Assembly (NCBI GenBank): GCA_036703315.1
Contig: DATNPH010000152.1
Location: 25,274 to 89,273 of the forward strand
DNA length: 64,000 bases
Direction of reading: 5' to 3'
DNA from: DATNPH01 sp036703315
GTDB taxonomy: Bacteria; Cyanobacteriota; Cyanobacteriia; Cyanobacteriales; Coleofasciculaceae
Positions 1-7,966 of the stretch are shown here, piece by piece. Made by a program: the position numbers and the translations under genes. The notes under the pieces are model-generated. The model saw only the letters and a list, made by a program, of their open reading frames with translations, made no database searches and was not told where the DNA came from. Each line of letters begins with the position of its first letter. The stretch's first letter is position 1.

Positions 1-1030
1 TAATAACTTGCCCCATACAGGCAAGATAATCATTTAACAGCGCAAAGGTTTCTAAGGGCGTTAACTGTTCTGACATTGAGGTATAGCCACGAATATCGGC
101 AAACAGAATGGTAATCAGACGTGCTGAAGCAACACCCACCTGAATGTTCTCAATACCGTCTGAGGCGATGACAGCAAGAAATTTTCCGGGTACGAAGCGC
201 TCAAAAGACTCAAGGGTTCTCTGAAGTCGGTTAAACGATTCCTGTAAGGCTGTTGCCATCTCATTAAAAGCTTTGGATAAGGCTCCAAGTTCGTCTACAC
301 GCTTGATGTCAGCGCGATGATCCAAATCGCCAGCGGCAATCTTAGTGGCACTCACCTGTAGGCGTAGCACTGGATAGCTCAATTGCCATGCCAAGATGTA
401 GGCACCGATAAGACCAAAAGTCAGTCCTATAGCCCCAACCAGTAATGCATTGTTGATGGCTTTTCTCACGGCATGCTTAACTTGTCGTAGTGACATGCCA
501 ATGCGGAGAGTCCCAATTTTTTCACCCGAGGCATTGCGCATGTCTGAGGCAACTTCAAGGATTGATTCACCCCGAAGCGCTCGCTGCTGACCCTTGGGAA
601 ACTCAACGTCTCGCAGAACAACTGTTTTTACAATTTGGGTATTTGCATAGACTTGAAGCGCTGCATCTGTAATGTTTGCTGGCACAACATCAGGAATATA
701 CTGTTCCTGAAAATCATTGGGCAAGGCAGCAACAATCTGGTTAGACAACCGGGCATCTGAAACAAAAATGTAAACAAATTCCGGATTTCGTCTCAGGAGC
801 AAATTGATACCCAAGCGGATTTGTCCCCAATTCTGGTCTACCAGTTCATTCGTCCAAGCGTTAGATAGCGCTACAGAAAGAATCTGAGCTTCCTGCCACT
901 TTTGCTGGTAGTAAACCTCGCTCTCGTTGTGAGCCCAACTCCACACTACGGCACCAACAATCGCCACAATCAAAACGGTAGTGGCGGTCAGAATCCGGGT
1001 GCGGATCGAGCGGAACAGTACAACCTTCAT
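1..1030 (-). CDS. HAMP-domain class III adenylate/guanylate cyclase (C-terminus cut by window edge)
   Basis: The minus-strand frame starts with ATG at 1030 and is still open at base 1, so only about 343 N-terminal residues are visible. It opens with a positively charged N-terminus and a membrane segment (around residues 13-30), followed by a periplasmic-type sensor region of roughly 130 residues. A second membrane segment lies near residues 185-205. A HAMP linker follows (LSYPVLRLQVSATKIAAGDL), then the start of a class III nucleotidyl cyclase domain with the metal-binding motif FADIRGYTSMSEQL. The architecture predicts a membrane-bound sensor making cAMP or cGMP; which nucleotide cannot be told because the substrate-specifying residues lie outside the window. 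Domain order is seen directly; activity is inferred. Confidence 0.85.
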   Translation of the reverse strand, partial: MKVVLFRSIRTRILTATTVLIVAIVGAVVWSWAHNESEVYYQQKWQEAQILSVALSNAWTNELVDQNWGQIRLGINLLLRRNPEFVYIFVSDARLSNQIVAALPNDFQEQYIPDVVPANITDAALQVYANTQIVKTVVLRDVEFPKGQQRALRGESILEVASDMRNASGEKIGTLRIGMSLRQVKHAVRKAINNALLVGAIGLTFGLIGAYILAWQLSYPVLRLQVSATKIAAGDLDHRADIKRVDELGALSKAFNEMATALQESFNRLQRTLESFERFVPGKFLAVIASDGIENIQVGVASARLITILFADIRGYTSMSEQLTPLETFALLNDYLACMGQVI

Positions 1031-1309
1031 AAAGATTTTGAGTTTTGAATTTTGTAGGAGTGGAGCTAATACATCCCGGTTAGTAATGTTTATCTTTTGC
1101 AGCTCCCCCAACCCCCCTTAAAAAGGGGGGCTAGAGGGGAGCAAGCCTATCCTAGAAGTATTAGGAGTCAAGTCTCCTCCTCACTAAAGCTCTAGGTGTC
1201 CGCCCTTGGGCGCGTGAGAACCGTGCTCAATTGTAAGCTTCGCACGAGAGCACTCTTTAACTCAAAGCCCAGTATAGGCAAGTAAAAAATGTACCTGTAG
1301 TACTCAAAA
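1031..1309. repeat. Intergenic stretch with GC-rich dispersed hairpin repeat
   Basis: Positions 1112-1130 form a perfect stem of CCCCCCTT and AAGGGGGG around three A residues, inside a longer C-rich/G-rich module of the sort scattered through cyanobacterial genomes. A degraded relative occurs near 5320-5350 and a third inside the inverted-repeat element at 31888-32010. It could act as a bidirectional terminator, but it has no clear T-tract. No gene is seen in this stretch. Confidence 0.5.
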
Positions 1310-2404
1310 TTATTGTGCAATCTCAAGCTTCTCTACGAAGGTAACCCAGCGTCGATCATCGGACTGGGCTTGACAGGTAGAAGAGAGTGCTAACGTTACA
1401 GGTCCCCCCATCTTTGCGGGGATGGGCATCCGGTTATCACCCCAGTGCGTTGCTAACAGAATATCGCACTTGTTGATATCAGATATCTTCAGCCGGATGG
1501 GATTAGCCATATCCTGGTAGATCGCTGATTTACCGCGAACGATGATGCTATCGTTTTGGGAAAGTGTAAGTCCGGCGGCAGTAATAGCGTCACGCACACG
1601 TACACCGTAGAGCTTGACTTTGTCGGCAGGCCAACCGATGCGGTACCCAACTGTTTCTTCAAGGGTAGCTTGTGGTAGTTTTCCGAGGGCAGCAGCATTG
1701 AACATGCGCTTACCTATTTGTAGGTTGATTGGCTCAGTGCCGACTATCATATCGGTGACGTAAAATGCCCAGTAGCGATCGGGATACTTTGGCTGAAGCT
1801 GGGGAAACTGAGTATAGGGAAATACCAGATAAAGAGGTCCGCCATCACTACGGGGAATTCTTTTGTTATTGCGTGCTAGAGCAATGATGATTGGATATTG
1901 ACGCAGGTCAGCGATACTTACAGTTGAGCGAAAGGCATCACGGGCAACAAACGTCACCTCCGTGACATTAGGCGCAACACCAAATTTGTCGAGCAATGTT
2001 GAGACAGCGATGCCACGAAAATCGAGAATTGCATTGGGATCAGTTGTATTGTGTGGTTCCTTTGTCGTGATGGATGTCGTCGCTAGGGCTTCCAATTGTG
2101 ACCAGTTCAACTGCACTGGCTTACCCGTTGTGGTTTGTCCTTGAACAGTGAACTTCCAAGCTCGCTTGCTTCGTTCGGTTTCTTGGAGTGCCATCATGGA
2201 CAGATTTTTTGCGATCGCCTCTTGTCGCAATGTTTCTAGATGAACGGCTGGTGGTTGGTTCGTACACCCAGTTAGGTAAGCTCCAATCTTGAGGAAGCCA
2301 AAAGCAAAAAATATAGAGATAAAAGTTTTCGGCGCTTTTGCCTTTTTAATTTTTTTGTTTTCTTCTAGGAAAAACAGTAGAGTGAGCAGGAAATTTTTAA
2401 TCAA
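1310..2404 (-). CDS. Lipoprotein with sulfite-oxidase-type molybdopterin-binding fold
   Basis: This 364-residue protein has a hydrophobic segment ending in a lipobox, LTGC (Cys about residue 47), so it is probably exported and lipid-anchored. The body resembles the oxidoreductase molybdopterin-binding fold (YedY/sulfite oxidase type), with ILDFRGIAVSTLLDKFGV, VTFVARDAFRSTVSI and a WAFYVTDMIVGTEP stretch. I cannot place the cofactor-ligating cysteine, so it may be a cofactor-free relative. The only in-frame start is TTG at 2404. It places about 25 residues before the signal helix, including a lysine-rich run encoded by poly-A, so an unusual start or an indel there is possible. A flavoprotein or other redox partner is not visible nearby. 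Confidence 0.6.
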   Translation of the reverse strand: MIKNFLLTLLFFLEENKKIKKAKAPKTFISIFFAFGFLKIGAYLTGCTNQPPAVHLETLRQEAIAKNLSMMALQETERSKRAWKFTVQGQTTTGKPVQLNWSQLEALATTSITTKEPHNTTDPNAILDFRGIAVSTLLDKFGVAPNVTEVTFVARDAFRSTVSIADLRQYPIIIALARNNKRIPRSDGGPLYLVFPYTQFPQLQPKYPDRYWAFYVTDMIVGTEPINLQIGKRMFNAAALGKLPQATLEETVGYRIGWPADKVKLYGVRVRDAITAAGLTLSQNDSIIVRGKSAIYQDMANPIRLKISDINKCDILLATHWGDNRMPIPAKMGGPVTLALSSTCQAQSDDRRWVTFVEKLEIAQ

Positions 2405-2603
2405 AGTCAGTACTTACTCAAAATTCACCAAGCTACAACATCAAAAGACCTGACTTTCCTTCTTAGGAATCAAAGCCAATTAGATTTACACTAGCTTAGA
2501 AAAGTCTCTTAACACCTAATTGAGAGAATGCGATCGCCTTGCCAATATTGAAAGGTGTTTGGGTTTTATCAGTAATCAAATCCGAAGGAGTCGCTACCCC
2601 TAA

Positions 2604-2888
2604 CAAAGCAAATCATTTGTTGCCCTAGGCGTTCTCGCTTCCAGCGCGATTCTATCCCCCGCCGTGTTAGCGATCGAGATTTACCCGCCAGGCGATACAG
2701 AGCAGGTGGCAATATTTAGGTACTATCGCTCGGATTGGGTTAGCTTTGGTCCAGGACAGACAAAGACACTTTTTTCGACCTGCCTGTCTAATGCCCGTAC
2801 TGTAAGCGGAGGATGGGAGGTACGGCCAGTGAATGAGTCAGTTACTAACTGGTTTAAGTGCTATAAACTCTTACCCAGCCAGCAATAA
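2604..2888 (+). pseudogene. Small secreted protein with signal peptide but no start codon
   Basis: The frame is open from just after a TAA at 2601 to a TAA at 2886. Its first residues read KSFVALGVLASSAILSPAVLA, an excellent Sec signal peptide with an A-x-A-like end, followed by a mature domain of about 70 residues with two cysteines. The first usable start in frame is GTG at 2664, which lies at the end of the signal peptide and would remove it. A purine-rich GAAGGAG at 2583-2589 sits where a ribosome site should be. Reading AACAAAGCAAA in the alternative frame next to it suggests that a start codon and one base were lost. It is either a recent pseudogene or uses a non-standard start. The function is not recognised. 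Confidence 0.45.
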
Positions 2889-3004
2889 GGAATGGAGAGT
2901 GACCTTACGGAACACACGCTAGAATTCTAGTCATCAGAGAAGTTTTTCCCATTAGCTTCGGTGCCTTAATCCGAATCAGGGAACCGGACTAACTCAATAC
3001 AGTC

Positions 3005-3580
3005 TTAGTAAGCAGGTTTATTCCCTGGCTTCCACTTAATATTGCAGCCGATACTGGGCTTTTGGTTAGGGGTAACAGGTTGAGACGCTAGGATGGCATC
3101 AATGGCAGCTCGTAAATCCTTACCCGTGACGGGTTGATTATTACCGGGACGACTGTCATCCAGCTGACCTCGGTAGGCTAACTGCTGGTTGGCATCAAAC
3201 AGAAAAAAATCTGGAGTACAAGCCGCTGTATAAGCTTGGGCGGTTGCTTGACTCTCGTCGTAGCACAAGGGAAAGGTAAATCCCTGTTGCCCCGCCATTT
3301 CCTTAAGTTTATTCGGGGCATCGTCTGGGTAATTGGCAGCATCATTCGCGCTAATTGCCACAAGGCCGACATCCGCATTGCTATAGTCTTTGCCAATTTG
3401 CGCTAGTTCTGCCTGCACATGCTTAACGAAGGGACAGTGGCGGCAGATGAACATGACCAGTAATGCTTTCTTACCCGCAAATGTATCTAAGGAAATTACT
3501 TTGCCAGATACGACATCCGGCAACTGAAAATCAGGGGCTTTGGTGCCCAAGGGCAACATAGTTGAGGGGGTAAGCGCCAT
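3005..3580 (-). CDS. Thioredoxin-fold (AhpC/TSA-like) redox protein
   Basis: The ATG at 3580 is chosen because an AGGAG lies 8 bases upstream; an in-frame extension to 3658 adds only unlikely residues. The 191-residue product begins MALTPSTMLPLGTKAPDFQL, typical of the redoxin/TlpA-like fold. It carries a CxxC active site (CRHC) preceded by LLVMF, and a conserved TPDFFLFD strand with the usual cis-Pro region. The family is common in cyanobacteria, where it is usually annotated as thioredoxin family protein; it lacks a signal peptide and should be cytosolic. It probably reduces peroxides or protein disulfides, but the substrate cannot be told. It stands alone, convergent with the small secreted protein remnant. 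Confidence 0.8.
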   Translation of the reverse strand: MALTPSTMLPLGTKAPDFQLPDVVSGKVISLDTFAGKKALLVMFICRHCPFVKHVQAELAQIGKDYSNADVGLVAISANDAANYPDDAPNKLKEMAGQQGFTFPLCYDESQATAQAYTAACTPDFFLFDANQQLAYRGQLDDSRPGNNQPVTGKDLRAAIDAILASQPVTPNQKPSIGCNIKWKPGNKPAY

Positions 3581-3863
3581 CCTTGTAACTCCTGAACTAC
3601 TAGGCTGCCACCTATATTCCTCTACTCTTACCAAAAATACTAGTACATCACAGATCAAATGAGCCTACCATCTGAAACAACCTCAGAAGTCTAGAAATAG
3701 ACCTTTTTGACTTTTGACTTCCGCGTAGCGGTACTAGACACAGCAGAAATCCTTTCAGAAAGGCAAGTGTATTTTCCTTGGAGCTGCCTCTTTACTATTT
3801 TCACTCCTTATAGTACAAATGTACCATACAACTCAGTCGTATAGGTAGATACCCTGACTCGAC

Positions 3864-4382
3864 ATGAAAGAACTGCAAGCAGGCATTCAATTAGTTCGGA
3901 CGAAGTACATTCAGTTGAATCGACATCCTGTATTTAAGAAGAGGGAAGCGAAGACAGTAGGGAAGAAAGCACTGCCACAAAAGGTTGGCGGGCAACAAAG
4001 TCCGCTTTTGCCTTTCCCGGTGCGGTCATCTCTAGCGGTACTACGGCAACGAGCGAGTAAGGGTTTGGAGCGATTGGAACGCCAAGCACAACGCATTAAT
4101 CAGCTTTCAACTGAGTTAGAGACAGCCCTATTGGAATTTAAAGCGATCGCCTCTGAAATCAACACAGACTGGAAAAGCATTCAAGCAACCCAAGTGTCTA
4201 CGAGTGCGATCGCTGACATTTGTGAGTATCAGAGAGTGAATATCCCAAACCTCCAACAAAAACCGTCTGGGTCATTCGTTCTGACATCACGAACTGTAGA
4301 TTTATTCAAAGCTGAACGGGAAGCCACATTACTAGCCCAGACGCTGCGGCATCGATCAAGAAGAAAACGACCCAAGAACTAG
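3864..4382 (+). CDS. Hypothetical basic coiled-coil protein
   Basis: This 172-residue protein is not recognised. Residues about 65-100 (RQRASKGLERLERQAQRIN... and following) are heptad-like and likely coiled coil. The N-terminus and the extreme C-terminus (RHRSRRKRPK) are strongly basic, suggesting nucleic acid or membrane-surface contact. Two HIP1-like octamers lie in the coding sequence, as in the neighbouring real genes. ATG at 3864 is the only sensible start, though no strong ribosome site precedes it. Convergent with the HdeD-like gene, separated by a relic IS end and a terminator. Confidence 0.6.
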   Translation: MKELQAGIQLVRTKYIQLNRHPVFKKREAKTVGKKALPQKVGGQQSPLLPFPVRSSLAVLRQRASKGLERLERQAQRINQLSTELETALLEFKAIASEINTDWKSIQATQVSTSAIADICEYQRVNIPNLQQKPSGSFVLTSRTVDLFKAEREATLLAQTLRHRSRRKRPKN

Positions 4383-4391
4383 TGCAGACAA

Positions 4392-4439
4392 TCAGGAATT
4401 GACACTCTCCGGCCTAAAGGCACGGAGATTCTTCGTTCA
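4392..4439 (+). mobile_element. Possible relic right end of an IS200/IS605-family element
   Basis: The stretch GACACTCTCCGGCCTAAAGG, followed by CACGGAGATTCTTCGTTCA, matches the pattern I recall for the terminal hairpin region of cyanobacterial IS200/IS605 tnpB elements: GACACTC(T/C)CC, a short hairpin, then GGAGATTCTTGGTTCA. The hairpin here is CTCCG-GCCT-AAA-GGC-A-CGGAG. No transposase gene adjoins it. It would be a solo end left after loss of the element. This rests on pattern memory, so confidence is limited. Confidence 0.4.
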
Positions 4440-4471
4440 TAGACCCAAGTCCAACATAGACCCAAGTCCAA
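4438..4471. repeat. Perfect 17-bp tandem duplication
   Basis: CATAGACCCAAGTCCAA occurs twice head to tail at 4438-4454 and 4455-4471, starting exactly where the relic IS end stops. It may be a footprint of element loss or simple slippage. Confidence 0.8.
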
Positions 4472-4478
4472 AGATTTA

Positions 4479-4507
4479 CCAAAAAGAGCCGAGGGCATCC
4501 GGCTCTT
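4479..4507 (-). terminator. Rho-independent terminator of the HdeD-like gene
   Basis: On the minus strand the stem AAGAGCCG/CGGCTCTT (8 bp, 8-nt loop) is followed by a run of five T. It lies about 30 bases beyond the stop of the gene at 4541-5110. In the plus direction it could also stop the convergent gene, but the T-run is weaker. Confidence 0.7.
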
Positions 4508-4540
4508 AAAACTAATCTAGAATTTGGCGTGTATAGGATG

Positions 4541-5110
4541 TCACGCTGAAGCAGCTTCGTCAGAATGATTCAAGGCAGAACGGGCATTCAATGACAGCAT
4601 CACGCGTGAAATGCCGGTGAACAGAACACTAACACCAACCAGTGTCCCAATCAGCCAAGGTGCATTGAAGGGCCACTGGAACAAAATCATTCCGCCTAAC
4701 ACCAGGGTAATAATGCCGTTTACCAGCGCAGATGTCCAGTTCTGTTGGGGACGTAACTGAAATGCGAGGATAAGCTCAAACACGCCTTCCGTCAGCAAAA
4801 AACCACCGAGCAACAGAGTCAGCGTGAGGATACCCGTTAAAGGGTAGAAAAACAGCATCACGCCTGTCGCAACGTAAAGGATGCTCAACAAAAGCTTCCA
4901 GACGAAACCGCCATCCTTGCGGGTTTGAAACGCGTAAACCAGCTTGGCAGCACCCGCAGAGACAAGAATCAAAGCGAACCATGTCTCAGCGAAGATCGTT
5001 GAGACAACAGGTATAGCGATCGCAACAATTCCCAAAACACTCAAAAGACCGCCAATCAAAAGCGATACATTAACATCCTTTTTGATATCAGTAGAAACGT
5101 CGGTTGTCAT
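4541..5110 (-). CDS. HdeD-family (DUF308) membrane protein
   Basis: The protein has 189 residues with six hydrophobic segments in three hairpin-like pairs, the pattern of the HdeD/DUF308 family. Examples are LIGGLLSVLGIVAIAIPVVS, an ILYVATGVMLFFYPLTGILT-type pair and a final LIGTLVGVSVLFTGISRVML. The family includes E. coli HdeD, linked to acid resistance, but its biochemical role is unclear and the name should not be read as proof of acid protection. ATG at 5110; the C-terminus is a short hydrophilic tail. It is a single gene followed by a good terminator. Confidence 0.85.
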   Translation of the reverse strand: MTTDVSTDIKKDVNVSLLIGGLLSVLGIVAIAIPVVSTIFAETWFALILVSAGAAKLVYAFQTRKDGGFVWKLLLSILYVATGVMLFFYPLTGILTLTLLLGGFLLTEGVFELILAFQLRPQQNWTSALVNGIITLVLGGMILFQWPFNAPWLIGTLVGVSVLFTGISRVMLSLNARSALNHSDEAASA

Positions 5111-5406
5111 AGAAAATTTTTTCCCAGGCTTGAATGAACTCTATGATCAGGCTAGGAAATTTCTCAAGAACTAGATACAACCCTAAGATAGACCCTGCCC
5201 CAATATGCTCTACTCGCTGATGTGCTTTCAATCACATCGTTTTGCTCAAGAGTCAGCTTTTGAATTAGAGTCGGTGACGTACTTTATACCATTTCACTTT
5301 TTGTTCGCTACACATCGACCCCCAACCCCTTATTAAGGAGGGAGCAAGAAGACTATCCGTAGCAAGCATTTAGGAAATTGATACTATCTCAGGACAGGTA
5401 ATTCTC

Positions 5407-6198
5407 GTGAACGAAGCTAACGCTCAAGCCACGCCACTACACACGCTCAACCCACTGAGTCGATTCTCTAACCGAGCAACGGATTATGCAAAATATCGAC
5501 CAAGCTACCCAGACGAGGCGATCGCCACTATTCTGGAAGGACTAGGTAACCCATCACAACTGGTAGCCGCAGATATTGGTGCTGGGACAGGCATCTCCTC
5601 GCGTCTATTGGCTGAACGTGGGGTGCATGTTCTTGCCGTTGAGCCAAACGCAGCAATGAGAGAAGCGGCATCACCTCATCCCTTAGTGGAGTTCCGTGAC
5701 GGCACAGCAGAAGCGACTAACTTACCTGGCGCATCGGTGGACTTAGTAACTTGCTTTCAGGCTTTCCATTGGTTCGACCCTGAACCCACCTTGCTGGAGT
5801 TTCACCGTATTCTGAAGCCAACTGGACGATTAGCTGTTGTGTGGAACAATCGCGATCGCGACGACGAATTTACAGACAACTATTCTCGCTTAGTTAAGCT
5901 TGCATCAAATCATCATCCGGCAGAGTCGCGCATCACGTCAGTAGACCCATTACTAGCTAATCCGCTTTTTCCTACTATTGATTGTTATACCTTTACTTAT
6001 CGCCAGGAGTTAGACCTAGAAGGATTAATTGGTCGTGCGCTAAGTGTCTCTTACCTGCCACGAGAAGGAGAAGCCTATCAGCAATTGATATCTGGTTTAG
6101 AACAGTTGTACAACCGAGAGTGTAATGCCGATGGCTTTGTCTATATGACCTACCGCACGAGTGCTTACCTTGCTGCACAGCAACCTAATCCTCAATAA
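5407..6198 (+). CDS. Class I SAM-dependent methyltransferase
   Basis: The 263-residue protein starts at GTG 5407. It has the SAM-binding motif I VAADIGAGTGISSRLLAERG, an acidic end of strand 2 (VLAVEPNAAM), the motif around DGTAEATNLP, and post-motif strand 4 FQAFHWFDP. This layout matches the methyltransferase type 11 family (UbiE/Tam-like), whose members methylate small molecules; the substrate cannot be read from the sequence. The N-terminal FSNRATDYAKYRPSYP is typical of the subgroup. Its last 14 bases overlap the 3' end of the convergent RpaB-like gene, so the two transcripts are antisense at their ends. Confidence 0.85.
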   Translation: MNEANAQATPLHTLNPLSRFSNRATDYAKYRPSYPDEAIATILEGLGNPSQLVAADIGAGTGISSRLLAERGVHVLAVEPNAAMREAASPHPLVEFRDGTAEATNLPGASVDLVTCFQAFHWFDPEPTLLEFHRILKPTGRLAVVWNNRDRDDEFTDNYSRLVKLASNHHPAESRITSVDPLLANPLFPTIDCYTFTYRQELDLEGLIGRALSVSYLPREGEAYQQLISGLEQLYNRECNADGFVYMTYRTSAYLAAQQPNPQ

Positions 6199-6922
6199 TC
6201 CGCTGAAACATATAGCCCGTGTTTCGGGCAGTGAGAATCAACTCAGGATTAGTAGGATCATCTTCTAACTTGGCTCTTAAACGGGAAATATGGACATCCA
6301 CCACACGAGTATCCATCTGCTGCCTTTGAGTGTACCCCCATACCGATTGCAAAATCTCATAACGGGAAATAGCCTCTCCAGAACGACCCAGTAACAGTTC
6401 CAGCAGACTAAACTCCATCCCCGTGAGTCGAATCCGCTCATTGTCCTTATAGACTTGCCGCTTATTTACGTCAATTCTGATGTTTGCCATACAGATAACA
6501 CCAGAGTTAGGAATCCCAGAGGCAGGCATTTTTAAAACTCGCCGCAGCAGGGAGCGTATGCGGGCTTCTAACTCCTTTGGCGAAAAGGGTTTGACAAGGT
6601 AGTCATCAGCTCCCAAATCCAGACCTGTAATCCGGTCAGCTACATCAGCTAGGGCTGTGAGCATGATGATAGGCACATCCGATTCTTTGCGTAACTGCTG
6701 ACACACTTCATAACCATTGAGCTTTGGCATCATCACATCCAAAATCATCAGATCAGGAATGGTGCTGCGAAATGTATCCAGTGCTTCTTCTCCATCGGCG
6801 GCAGTCAAGACATTGTAGCCACTCAGGGAAAGGCGCATTTCCAAAATACGACGAATGCTGGCTTCATCATCTACTACCAGGATTTTTTCTTTATGGCTTT
6901 CCAAGATTCTGAGCACTCCCAT
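6185..6922 (-). CDS. rpaB: RpaB-like OmpR/PhoB-family response regulator
   Basis: The 245-residue protein has a receiver domain (residues about 12-128) with the acidic pair DDE, phospho-acceptor Asp62 in LILDVMMPKLNG, and Lys in LVKPFSPKELEAR. A winged-helix DNA-binding domain (about 148-243) ends LTARNTGYMFQRIIED. The sequence follows cyanobacterial RpaB/Ycf27 along its whole length, e.g. GASG-like linker, DTNKRQVYK-like and DTRVVDVHISRLRAKLEDDP. RpaB binds HLR1 sites and controls high-light and photosynthesis genes. Some otherwise invariant positions differ (e.g. RQQMDTRVV in place of ERHVDTRVV), so this may be a paralogue of the essential copy. ATG at 6922. Its stop region overlaps the methyltransferase by 14 bases. 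Confidence 0.75.
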   Translation of the reverse strand: MGVLRILESHKEKILVVDDEASIRRILEMRLSLSGYNVLTAADGEEALDTFRSTIPDLMILDVMMPKLNGYEVCQQLRKESDVPIIMLTALADVADRITGLDLGADDYLVKPFSPKELEARIRSLLRRVLKMPASGIPNSGVICMANIRIDVNKRQVYKDNERIRLTGMEFSLLELLLGRSGEAISRYEILQSVWGYTQRQQMDTRVVDVHISRLRAKLEDDPTNPELILTARNTGYMFQRIIED

Positions 6923-7120
6923 CGCAACTGTTTCTAATTGTTAAGCTTTAGCCCATTACCTTAGAATATAACTTCATTTTGGGAGTCGTCATCGGCTGAA
7001 ATTCCTACTAATACTAACTTCCATATTTTTTTAAGATTAGATTAATATTAATTTTTATAAAGAAATAGCAGATAACGATATAAGTCGTGTGCGAACAGGA
7101 TTGGAATGTTCGCGCGGAAG

Positions 7121-7957
7121 TCAAAACCCTGCGGGCGTGCCTTCTGCACCTCTAAAATCAGTGTTCTGAAGTCTGGCAGCATCAAACCTAGCGTTGGTTA
7201 AGTCAGCACCTCTAAAAGATGTTCCACAAGCACTTGTAAATTCCCGAATAGCTAGACCGATACAGTTAATTGTCAGCCAAATGTAACCAGCTGACAAAGT
7301 GCCCCAGATAACTGCCCAGACAAGCTTTTGTGTACTTAAATAGGCGATCGCTATTGCTCCAACTAAGAAGGCAAAGCCATAACTAGCCACTGCCCCCGCA
7401 ACAGCAACCGCAACGGCTACAAATCCATGACGAACTCGGAAATTCGTAATCGCCATTCCCACACCTCCAATAACTGCACCCGCGATCGCTAGTCCCGTAT
7501 TATTGTTTGTGGCAGTTCCTGCATAGAAAAAACCTAGCAGCGCTCCAGACGCAGCAGCAGACACGGCCGTAGCGACATGCCCGACTATAGACTGGGTGCC
7601 AGTCCTGACTCTAACGCCTGAAAAAGCTCCAGCGATCGCCAAGCTAATGCCTAAAGCTAAAATAAATGACCAAGCTGGCTCTGCGGCTGTCCGGCCTAGG
7701 GCACCAAAAATCATCTGAGTGAATGCATTGGCTGCTATCAAAGCCACTAGTATGGTAACCATCGCTAGGGTAATGAACTGTCTGCGAGTATGACCAGTTC
7801 TAACTCGTTCAAAATTAGCTCCTTGCAACAGGGCATAGCTAAAATCACAACCTCGAATATCACAATTGCTGAAGTCTGCATCGTTTAAGTTTCGACCTTT
7901 GAAACGGCGGTTTCGTAAGTCTTGATTAGCAAAGTTGAGTGAGGATGGACTTGTCAT
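7121..7957 (-). CDS. Pentapeptide-repeat protein with central membrane domain
   Basis: The 278-residue protein begins and ends with pentapeptide repeats (A[DN]LxX type): NLNDADFSNCDIRGCDFSYA near the start, and FRGADLTNARFDAARLQNTD near residues 248-268. Between them lie about six hydrophobic segments rich in Ala and Gly. This split architecture, with a right-handed quadrilateral beta-helix interrupted by a membrane domain, recurs in cyanobacteria, but no role is established. ATG at 7957 is only 9 bases from the start codon of the divergent glycosidase gene, so at least one promoter must lie inside the neighbouring coding region. Confidence 0.75.
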   Translation of the reverse strand: MTSPSSLNFANQDLRNRRFKGRNLNDADFSNCDIRGCDFSYALLQGANFERVRTGHTRRQFITLAMVTILVALIAANAFTQMIFGALGRTAAEPAWSFILALGISLAIAGAFSGVRVRTGTQSIVGHVATAVSAAASGALLGFFYAGTATNNNTGLAIAGAVIGGVGMAITNFRVRHGFVAVAVAVAGAVASYGFAFLVGAIAIAYLSTQKLVWAVIWGTLSAGYIWLTINCIGLAIREFTSACGTSFRGADLTNARFDAARLQNTDFRGAEGTPAGF

Positions 7958-7966
7958 AATCTAGTC

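Noticed and set aside
3005..3658. Longer start for the thioredoxin-fold protein
   Set aside because: The ATG at 3580 has AGGAG at correct spacing and matches the family start; the extension is unlike the family.
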